Below, piece after piece: positions 50,024-55,716 of a DNA stretch of 55,716 nt. Source of the DNA: Nanobdellota archaeon (GTDB lineage: Archaea > Nanobdellota > Nanobdellia > Pacearchaeales > GW2011-AR1). The translations under genes were made by a program, and so were the position numbers. The notes below the pieces were generated by a model that was not told the origin of the DNA, did no database searches, and saw nothing but the letters and a program-made list of their open reading frames with translations. Location of the stretch: the NCBI GenBank assembly GCA_030611805.1, contig JAUWPB010000004.1, positions 1-55,716 of the forward strand. The letters are read 5' to 3'. Numbering within the stretch: position 1 is the stretch's first letter; the number at the start of each line of letters is the position of its first letter.

Positions 50024-50554
50024 CTATTCATCGCTAACATAAATCTGTGTTTCACCTTCATCTGTTAAACTAATTATAAAATAAAAGTTTTCTCCAGGTT
50101 TTAAGTCAAAAGAATATTCAATATCGTTGATTATGATTGTGATTTTATTACCCGGAAAAAAGAATTCTTTGCTGGAAGGTGTTGCCGCTTTGACATTAAA
50201 TTTGCTTGCAACTTCAGCATCAGTTATTACAACAATTTCACTTTCTAATTCCTGATATCCCATAACAATTATGCTTTCTAGATTCCCAAAAATAAAATAT
50301 AAACTTTCTATTTCTCCATATTCTGAGTATGCCTCAATAAAACCTTCTAAAAGACTAACCATTTGCTCTTCATCAAGCCCGCTATAAGTCCCATAATCTA
50401 AAATTTCTGCACTTTCAATTTTTAATTCTTCTCCTAAATCATAAACTTTTGTAGAAGTCCCTATTTTGGAATAATTTGAAACTGTAACAAATCCAATAAT
50501 TACTCCAATTATAATTATCGCAGCAATCAAATAAAATTGTCCTCTTTTTTTCAT
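50024..50554 (-). CDS. Pseudopilin-like protein bracketed by repeats
   Basis: The 176-residue product has a signal (KKRGQFYLIAAIIIIGVIIG) and an acidic, mixed alpha/beta domain (EELKIESAEILDYGTYSGLD). Direct copies of the dispersed repeat flank it on both sides (49930-50023 and 50585-50700), so the gene could have moved or been acquired as a unit. It is the first pilin gene after the SRP RNA on this strand. Confidence 0.82.
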   Translation of the reverse strand: MKKRGQFYLIAAIIIIGVIIGFVTVSNYSKIGTSTKVYDLGEELKIESAEILDYGTYSGLDEEQMVSLLEGFIEAYSEYGEIESLYFIFGNLESIIVMGYQELESEIVVITDAEVASKFNVKAATPSSKEFFFPGNKITIIINDIEYSFDLKPGENFYFIISLTDEGETQIYVSDE

Positions 50555-50584
50555 ATAAAAAATATTACAAAGGTGTTTATTAAT

Positions 50585-50700
50585 GTTTTGGAGATTAGTT
50601 TTTAGTTCTTGGTTTGTAGTTATTAGTTTCTATTCTTCACTAAAGCTATCCAGAGTCATCCCTTAGGACCCACTACCAACTCCTCACTATCTACTAACTA
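50585..50700 (-). repeat. Dispersed repeat copy upstream of the pilin at 50554
   Basis: On the minus strand it contains GATAGTGAGGAGTTGGTAGT, TTTAGTGAAGAATAG and ACTACAAACCAAGAACTA (complement of 50603-50620), the same core as in the copies at 49930 and 10540. It ends next to the 3' end of the SRP RNA. Confidence 0.75.
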
Positions 50701-50702
50701 AA

Positions 50703-50962
50703 GTAGACTCAGAGGTTTGCTCATAGGTAATTAAAAAGCTACCCTTGTTCTCCCTCGGCCTTGCGACCTGTCAAGCATCTTAACAAATGTTTAGGGCTGC
50801 TCCGATCAAGGTCTGACCCAGTTCGCATCTGCAAGATCAAAACAGACAAAGCGTCAACGTCGGAACAAAGACTTTTCAACGCACTAATCACGCCCCTCCT
50901 TGCAGTCTGCCATAAAGCCCGTTTGCAAGCGGCAGAGGGCTAACCTGCCAAACCTAGTCTAC
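50703..50962 (-). ncRNA. Archaeal signal recognition particle (7S/SRP) RNA
   Basis: The minus strand has the conserved helix 8 core GAACTGGGTCAG...GGAGCAGCCC (about 50790-50822) bounded by GCAGATGC and GATGC. The ends pair: GTAGACTAGGTTTG at 50949-50962 with CAAACCTCTGAGTCTAC at 50703-50719 (3 bases bulged), which sets a length of about 260. It is much richer in G+C than the surroundings. A TATA-like TTAAATA (complement of 50984-50990) lies about 25 bases upstream of the 5' end. It guides ribosomes making secreted proteins with SRP19/SRP54. The apical loop of helix 8 reads UUGAUC rather than a GNRA-type tetraloop. Confidence 0.88.
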
Positions 50963-50986
50963 GAGAATATAAAAGAATTATAGTAT

Positions 50987-51322
50987 TTAAGATTGTTGGT
51001 TTGTGAGAATTTTGATTTCTTTAAACAAATCTTTTTTAGTCAATGCCCAGGCAATTTTAATAATATTTTTAACAAATTCATTTTCCATATTAAACTTATA
51101 ATAATCTGACTTTCCAACTCTTCGCGATTTAATTAAAATTTCTCTTTCAAGAAGTTTTGGAAGAACAGCTTTCAAAGAATTATAACTAACTTCAGACTCT
51201 CTTGCAATTTCAGTGAGAGGGAAATCAAAAAAATAATTACCAATAAAAAAATCCAGAATTCTTAACTGGGGAGTATCTCCAACATATTCCAAAAATGCAG
51301 ATTTATTTTCTTTTTGTTTCAT
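50987..51322 (-). CDS. Winged-helix transcriptional regulator
   Basis: The 111-residue protein has a winged HTH (PLTEIARESEVSYNSLKAVL, then LPKLLEREILIKSRRVGKSD as the wing) at residues 35-80. It resembles small archaeal MarR/ArsR-like regulators. The short gap to the SRP RNA is 24 bases and on the same strand, so the SRP promoter lies over the end of this gene. Confidence 0.83.
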   Translation of the reverse strand: MKQKENKSAFLEYVGDTPQLRILDFFIGNYFFDFPLTEIARESEVSYNSLKAVLPKLLEREILIKSRRVGKSDYYKFNMENEFVKNIIKIAWALTKKDLFKEIKILTNQQS

Positions 51323-51431
51323 TGTTTTACTTTATTATTTTACAACATTGTAAATTTATAAATGTTTCTATGTATGCAATACTACTATCAAAGATAACAA
51401 CATTTAAATAAGAAAGAATTTTTAAGATTAT

Positions 51432-51689
51432 ATGGAAAAAGAAAAAGCCCAATTAATGTTTAAATTAGCATTTAGTAAAAAAAATTGGGGGGCTAAATAT
51501 GAACGGCTTGAACATTTTAAGAAGTTTTCAAATTTAGACAAAGTAATAAAAGAACTTCTTAAGTTAAAATGGATACTCTTTTATAAAAAATCAAACTACA
51601 AAGCCATGTCTCTAAATCCAAAATATAAAAAAGAAATCATAGAATTCATAGAATCACAACTTCCAGAAATTAAAGGAATGATTAAATAA
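51432..51689 (+). CDS. Small HTH-like hypothetical protein
   Basis: The 85-residue product (MEKEKAQLMFKLAFSKKNWG...) is basic and helical; FSNLDKVIKELLKLKWILFY followed by KAMSLNPKYKKEIIEFI suggests a winged-helix half. It is divergent from the regulator at 50987 and abuts the convergent gene at 51690 with no spacer. A TATA-like CATTTAAATAAG (51402-51413) precedes it by about 25 bases. Confidence 0.65.
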   Translation: MEKEKAQLMFKLAFSKKNWGAKYERLEHFKKFSNLDKVIKELLKLKWILFYKKSNYKAMSLNPKYKKEIIEFIESQLPEIKGMIK

Positions 51690-52010
51690 TCAGTGAATAA
51701 TTCTCTTTTTTTTGTATTTTGGATGACTTGATATTTCAAGAATATTTTCAAGATTAAATTGCGTTATCTTTATTGTAGTTTCCATATTTTCCAATCTTTT
51801 TATTAATTTTTTTTCTTCCTCTTCCAATTGTGCTGAAACTATTTGTTTATTTAAATAAATAATTTTATTTTGTTCATGTCTTTGAATAGTTTCATCAACT
51901 AAATTATAAAGATTATTTTTTATGTCTTCAGAAATATCTAAACGTTGTATTTCTTTTTTCTTTTGTTCTATTAGTTTATAAAATTCTTTTTGTTTTTTTA
52001 AAGTGTACAT
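51690..52010 (-). CDS. Hypothetical coiled-coil protein
   Basis: The 106-residue product starts MYTLKKQKEFYKLIEQKKKE and is almost wholly charged alpha-helix with heptad-like spacing (residues 5-85). No family is recognised. It follows the secreted protein gene at 52012 by one base on the same strand, which favours co-transcription. Confidence 0.6.
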   Translation of the reverse strand: MYTLKKQKEFYKLIEQKKKEIQRLDISEDIKNNLYNLVDETIQRHEQNKIIYLNKQIVSAQLEEEEKKLIKRLENMETTIKITQFNLENILEISSHPKYKKKRIIH

Positions 52011-52011
52011 T

Positions 52012-52749
52012 TTAGGGGGATTTTGCTTTACTTCTTGACATAAAAATTGCCCCTATTCCCAAAGCAACAATTAAAAATGCGATTATCAAACCAATTCCCT
52101 TGCCTGTTTTTGCAAAATCAGTCACCCCTGTAACTGCACCTGTTATAAAATTTGTTGAAGAAGATTCTTGGTTGGGTGATTCTGTTTCATTTTCTTTATT
52201 TGTTTCATAATCCAAAGGAACAAAATCAGGAAAACAATCTTTTGTTTCTGTTCTGTTTGGTAGATTGTCGCTGATATCTTCGCAAATTCTTATTTGAGTT
52301 CCATTTATACATTCTTCCCATTCTCCACACTGCCAGTAAGAAATATCATCAGAACCACTGCTTCCTCCTCCACCAGAAGGAGGGGTTACTCCATTTTCTT
52401 CAGGAGCAGAGATAGTAATTGAATTAGAAGTCCCATTTCCTTCATGTCCTGCCAAGTCAAATGCATAGATTATATAAATATAAGTTCCATCCTCTAATCC
52501 AATATCTAAATAATTTGTTTCTTCAACCGAAGTCAAAAAAGCAGAATTTTTGAAAATATTATAATAATCAATCCCGCTACAAGAAGGAGTGTCTGTTGCA
52601 GAAATCCATGTTAATTGAATCTCATTTCCTGATGCAGTTAAAATTAAATTTGATGGGTGTGTTGGAGGGTCGTGGTCTACACAAATTATTGCTGCACTTG
52701 TTAGATTAATTAAAAAAATTCCCAAAATTATTAAAGATATCTTTTTCAT
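52012..52749 (-). CDS. Secreted protein with FN3-like and W-x-C modules and C-terminal anchor
   Basis: The 245-residue product has a signal peptide (KISLIILGIFLINLTSAAII), a fibronectin III-like domain (residues 30-110, NEIQLTWISATDTPSCSGID), a Gly-rich linker, a Cys-rich thrombospondin-like module (ISYWQCGEWEECINGTQIR) and a C-terminal membrane helix plus basic tail (residues 215-240). It is a typical anchored surface protein of this lineage. Its ATG overlaps the stop of the preceding gene by one base. Confidence 0.82.
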   Translation of the reverse strand: MKKISLIILGIFLINLTSAAIICVDHDPPTHPSNLILTASGNEIQLTWISATDTPSCSGIDYYNIFKNSAFLTSVEETNYLDIGLEDGTYIYIIYAFDLAGHEGNGTSNSITISAPEENGVTPPSGGGGSSGSDDISYWQCGEWEECINGTQIRICEDISDNLPNRTETKDCFPDFVPLDYETNKENETESPNQESSSTNFITGAVTGVTDFAKTGKGIGLIIAFLIVALGIGAIFMSRSKAKSP

Positions 52750-53930
52750 TATAAAACTCCTTCATTTCCCAATATGTCTTTTGCTTTTGCTTCAAACCAG
52801 TATTCTCCGCTGTTTATTAATGTTGCATTAAAGTCATCTTCATAATTGCCAGAGGTGTTTAGGTTAATAGATATCCATCCACTATTATAACAACTGAAAT
52901 TGCCAAAAATAACTCCTGTGCCTGGACAAAATGTTCCATCAACTATTTCACTAATTCTATAATAAACACTTGAATTATCTACTCCTGCTTTTTCATCTGT
53001 TACATCTAATTCTATTGGAATAATCTCATCATAAATAGAACCATTTGGTTGAATTAAATTAATTACTGGACCTGTTAAATCAATCATAAGAGTTGTGTTG
53101 TCTTCTCCGATATTTCCGTTTGTGTCTTCGGCAAATATCTTCAAGGTGTAATTTCCTTCAGGAATATTTGTAGGAACTGAATAAGGAAAATAATAAAATC
53201 CGCTCTGTTCCTGACCATTAAATCTAAATAATTCTTCTGAATAAGTAGAAACTATTGCACCATAACCATTCTCTTTTATTCCAACATTATCATCAATGGT
53301 TGCTTCAACTGTGAAGGCATTTCCATTTGCGAAATAAGTTGTTTCAAAATAATTCTTATTTAGAATATTTACCGAAGGTGCGAGGGTATCTTCAAGGTAA
53401 TATATCATCGCCGAAAGAGTGTACTGCCCGGGCCATAATGCGGGATGAGAACTAATCGTCAAATAAACTTCGTCGTGCTTGTCTAAATTATCAATTGCTT
53501 TGCTTGTTTCGTTATAGCAATAAAAAGTTCCATTTGGAACATCTAAAGTATTTAGCCCAAGAGGATGATTAATTGTGAGAAGAGGTTCTTCACTGCATTT
53601 TAATCCTATATTTTCGTGAAACATTCCTAAAAAATAATATTTTTTTACATATCCACTTAACTCAAAGTCCCCTTTCCAAACTGGATAAGCTGTTTGATTT
53701 TCAGATGTTATATTTATTCGCAGGATATGAGGGTATTGTTTATCTCCATAAAAATCCAGATAATTATAACTAAAACTTGCGGTTGTTGTGCTACCTGCTA
53801 TAAAGTTATCTATGTGAATCCCACTTATATTATTTAAAACTCCTGCATATTCTTCTTCTGCAGAAACAAATCCTAAAATTCCAATTATTAAAATCATTGC
53901 TGTGATAATTGTTAGTGTTTTTTGTTTCAT
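52749..53930 (-). CDS. Secreted Ig-like surface protein
   Basis: The 393-residue product has a signal peptide (LTIITAMILIIGILGFVSAE) and at least two bacterial Ig-like domains (PEGNYTLKIFAEDTNGNIGE; VINLIQPNGSIYDEIIPIEL ... GEYWFEAKAKDILGNEG). N-glycosylation sequons (N-x-S/T) are frequent. It lacks its own anchor and may assemble with the anchored neighbour at 52012, to which it is translationally coupled. Confidence 0.82.
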   Translation of the reverse strand: MKQKTLTIITAMILIIGILGFVSAEEEYAGVLNNISGIHIDNFIAGSTTTASFSYNYLDFYGDKQYPHILRINITSENQTAYPVWKGDFELSGYVKKYYFLGMFHENIGLKCSEEPLLTINHPLGLNTLDVPNGTFYCYNETSKAIDNLDKHDEVYLTISSHPALWPGQYTLSAMIYYLEDTLAPSVNILNKNYFETTYFANGNAFTVEATIDDNVGIKENGYGAIVSTYSEELFRFNGQEQSGFYYFPYSVPTNIPEGNYTLKIFAEDTNGNIGEDNTTLMIDLTGPVINLIQPNGSIYDEIIPIELDVTDEKAGVDNSSVYYRISEIVDGTFCPGTGVIFGNFSCYNSGWISINLNTSGNYEDDFNATLINSGEYWFEAKAKDILGNEGVL

Positions 53931-53932
53931 TT

Positions 53933-54532
53933 TTATATTGCAGATATTTCTATTCTATTATAGACAGGATTTCCTCCACTCGTATATTTAGCACCCGGAC
54001 TCATCCAAAATATATCACTCTCACTAGTTTCTAATCCTTTAATTTCTAAACCAAATCTATCTTCTAACTTCATTAGTATTTCTCCATCTGAAGTACAGGA
54101 AATTTCTTTATGTGTTTTTATGGAAGAATTTATTAATTCAGAATTAGTGCAAATAATATCTTCGGTTTTATCTTCATTAATCCTCATCATGTTTAGCTGA
54201 ATTAAGTTTCCACTTGCATTATTCGTTTTAATCCAAATATGAATATCAAATTTTGCTTTATAAAATCCATCAACATTTAAAGGTTCTGTTCTAAAAACAA
54301 TCCTGTGACCATCACTCCAATTAATTTCAATTTCGTCTTCTGGATTTGGAATTTCATTTGTCAGAAGTTTATGGTAAACTCCGTCATCTATCTGCCCATC
54401 CAAATAAAAAACAGGACCCTCAACCTCAACACTTCCAGTAATCTTTCCAAAGTAATCAAGCAAACCAGCAGACACAACTCCGATTAATAAAACTCCTAAT
54501 AAAATTCCTATTGTGATTGTTTTTGTTTTCAT
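53933..54532 (-). CDS. Secreted protein, SipW-like N-terminus
   Basis: The 199-residue product starts KTKTITIGILLGVLLIGVVS-AGLLDYFGKITGSVEV. This is the signal plus short segment found on many DPANN secreted proteins. The mature part is beta-rich (GHRIVFRTEPLNVDGFYKAK; YNRIEISAI end). No function is recognised. It overlaps the preceding small gene by ATGA and is followed two bases later by the Ig-like gene, forming a four-gene secreted cluster. Confidence 0.78.
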   Translation of the reverse strand: MKTKTITIGILLGVLLIGVVSAGLLDYFGKITGSVEVEGPVFYLDGQIDDGVYHKLLTNEIPNPEDEIEINWSDGHRIVFRTEPLNVDGFYKAKFDIHIWIKTNNASGNLIQLNMMRINEDKTEDIICTNSELINSSIKTHKEISCTSDGEILMKLEDRFGLEIKGLETSESDIFWMSPGAKYTSGGNPVYNRIEISAI

Positions 54533-54723
54533 TGATTTAGTTCGCCCCTTTTTTCCATCTCATAATATGTTTCTTCTCTGGCAAGTTCAAAATCCGGCTT
54601 TACATAATTTATTTTATGACTCCCACACCACTCCCTATCATAAAGATTGCCCATTAAAACTTTGTTAAACTTTCTTCCATCTAATTCATTTAATTCTCCG
54701 ATTTTTTCATCTATTGCTTTCAT
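54529..54723 (-). CDS. 64-residue hypothetical protein
   Basis: The product starts MKAIDEKIGELNELDGRKFN and is soluble and acidic. It is coupled to the next gene by an ATGA overlap. No family is recognised. Upstream (54724-54849) is noncoding, with a small hairpin CCCTC/GAGGG (54768-54782) and a T-rich tract on the minus strand after the next gene's stop. Confidence 0.55.
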   Translation of the reverse strand: MKAIDEKIGELNELDGRKFNKVLMGNLYDREWCGSHKINYVKPDFELAREETYYEMEKRGELNQ

Positions 54724-54825
54724 TTGATTTTTTCTCCTGTTTGTTTGCCTTTTGGCGTGATTATGAACCCTCAGAAAGAGGGCATCATTTTTCTCCTCTT
54801 GTTTTTTCCTTAAAAAATAAATAGG

Positions 54826-54848
54826 AAAAATAAAAAATAAATTATTTG
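54826..54848 (-). terminator. T-rich tract after the toroid-repeat gene
   Basis: On the minus strand AATTTATTTTTTATTTTTCC directly follows the stop of the gene at 54850, fitting an archaeal T-tract terminator. Confidence 0.5.
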
Positions 54849-54849
54849 T

Positions 54850-55716
54850 TTATGCTACATTTACAGTTGTAGTTATTGTGTAAGTATCTGGAACTAACAT
54901 CTTTGGAAAGTAGTTTACAATTGCAAAACCAACTGATTCTCCTGATGGAACCGTTACTTCAAATGGACTTTCTAATTCTTCTGTAAGTAACATTGTTTGT
55001 AGAACTTCGCTTGTTACTTCTGTATTTTCTGGGTCATTCCAACCACCTTCAGTAAGTTGCACACTTACAAGCCATATTGCACCATTAACTGCTTCTGTCA
55101 TTTTTCCAACACTCATTAAAGCTATAATAGCATATGCTGTTGCCTGGACATCATTTGTTGTTATATTCCCTTGATTATCTGTTTCTATTTCTGTCCAACG
55201 CCAATCTCCTTGTTGGGCACCAGTAAGGATTACCTTAAGTTCATCTACCTTTTCTAAGTGTACTCCTGCTGTATTAAATGAATTTAATGCGCCTGAAACT
55301 CCCAAAATATAATTATCTTGGTCCCCCTCATTTATTGGGTCAAAGTTTTGGTTATTTCCATACATAACATCATAAATAACTTCTGTCATTGCATCTGCAT
55401 CTAAATCATAGTTGTTTTCAGGATAATACCTATCAAGAGCCAATGCTCCTCTAACACATAAATCTATATCCCAAGGAATGATCCCTCCAGTTCCTCTACT
55501 GGTTCTTATTAATTCAGCCCATTGTGTTGCGCTACCAACTGATGCTTTTTTATTATCATATCTTGCTTTTGCTAAAACTGCATATTTACCCTCACCAGTT
55601 ATTTCAGATAATTCAACTAAAAAAGTAAAATCTGGGCAACTATCAACACCTTTAACTGTTTCTGTTGTTCCATCATATGTTGGAACTGTTACTAATGCAT
55701 AATTATATGCATCAAT
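54850..55716 (-). CDS. Alpha-toroid repeat protein, C-terminal part (runs off right edge)
   Basis: The frame is open to the right edge, giving at least 288 residues. Repeats of the prenyltransferase/squalene-cyclase toroid kind are visible (ATAYAIIALMSVGKMTEAVN; AIWLVSVQLTEGGWNDPENT; upstream AELIRTSRGTGGIIPWDIDL), followed by a C-terminal beta-rich end (PDTYTITTTVNVA). Such domains occur in archaeal surface proteins rather than in terpene enzymes, given that the catalytic motifs are not seen here. The internal TTG at 55443 is not the start, because conserved repeats continue upstream without a stop. Probably a secreted or S-layer-like protein. Confidence 0.78.
   Translation of the reverse strand: MDAYNYALVTVPTYDGTTETVKGVDSCPDFTFLVELSEITGEGKYAVLAKARYDNKKASVGSATQWAELIRTSRGTGGIIPWDIDLCVRGALALDRYYPENNYDLDADAMTEVIYDVMYGNNQNFDPINEGDQDNYILGVSGALNSFNTAGVHLEKVDELKVILTGAQQGDWRWTEIETDNQGNITTNDVQATAYAIIALMSVGKMTEAVNGAIWLVSVQLTEGGWNDPENTEVTSEVLQTMLLTEELESPFEVTVPSGESVGFAIVNYFPKMLVPDTYTITTTVNVA

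Noticed and set aside
50761-50943. Sixty-codon plus-strand frame with GC-rich codons
   Set aside because: It lies entirely within the SRP RNA on the other strand and its composition is explained by RNA structure.
1-55716. CRISPR arrays, cas genes or a phage/plasmid replication module
   Set aside because: No regularly spaced repeats with spacers and no Cas, capsid, integrase or replication-initiator signatures were seen; the short repeats found are dispersed or tandem within genes.

Overview
The window is AT-rich archaeal DNA. The evidence is a group II thermosome, archaeal PheRS alpha and beta chains, ribosomal protein S6e, an Rpp30-type RNase P subunit, a DUF357 protein, an archaeal-type UMP kinase, intron-bearing tRNAs, a 7S-type SRP RNA, class III (archaeal) prepilin signals, and TATA boxes about 25 bases upstream of start codons with little or no leader. 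Tiny ferredoxins, many small lineage-restricted proteins, and secreted proteins with CARDB, Ig-like and Cys-rich W-x-C modules suggest a DPANN archaeon of the Pacearchaeota/Woesearchaeota kind. That placement is inference; no rRNA is present.

Layout. 1-1.6 kb: a lemA - two small genes - htpX operon (minus strand, htpX cut by the window edge). 1.7-7.7 kb: an accessory block with a zinc ribbon, a DDE transposase, a double Lrp-type regulator, membrane and hypothetical proteins, a deaminase, a mosaic pseudogene made of ferredoxin, ppsA and lemA pieces, and an intact ferredoxin. 7.9-13.7 kb: a ppsA - coiled-coil - ATPase-NTD-like - DUF357 - hypothetical - pyrH run. 14.1-20.3 kb: RNase P subunit, ABC-F protein with a short upstream ORF, pheS and pheT with an extra ORF wedged between. 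20.3-24.6 kb: small hypotheticals, tRNA-Thr, tRNA-Gln, intron-bearing tRNA-Glu, an EF-Tu domain II-like protein and a circularly permuted GTPase. 24.6-30.4 kb: DEAD-box helicase, GIY-YIG protein, a MacB/LolD-type ABC exporter operon and a membrane-anchored cyclophilin. 30.5-38.9 kb: mostly accessory genes, including a frameshifted methyltransferase, a metalloprotease, tRNA-Tyr, a toxin-antitoxin pair and envelope proteins. 39-44.9 kb: thermosome, a DMT permease, tRNA-Gly, tRNA-Val, a nucleotidyltransferase and S6e. 44.9-50.6 kb: a minus-strand pilus operon (six pilin-like proteins plus a secretion ATPase). 50.7-51.0 kb: SRP RNA. 51-55.7 kb: two HTH-like proteins and a cluster of secreted or surface proteins running off the right edge.

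The most unusual observation is a recurring architecture. A short end fragment (stub) of a conserved gene or promoter, usually fused to foreign sequence, is followed by a cargo ORF or spacer and then by the complete gene. I see it for ferredoxin, lemA, pheT (both ends), tRNA-Gln (3' end), tRNA-Glu (5' end) and a pilin promoter plus start codon, and possibly for the thermosome. In several cases the cargo ORF begins with the start codon and first residues of the gene it displaced, so it would be expressed from that gene's promoter while the gene itself is intact downstream. The simplest explanation I can offer is DNA capture anchored by homology at one end and joined by microhomology at the other. 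Assembly chimerism must be excluded first. A dispersed repeat family (core ACTACAAACCAAGAACTA) also brackets one pilin gene and lies in frame inside the tail of PpsA.
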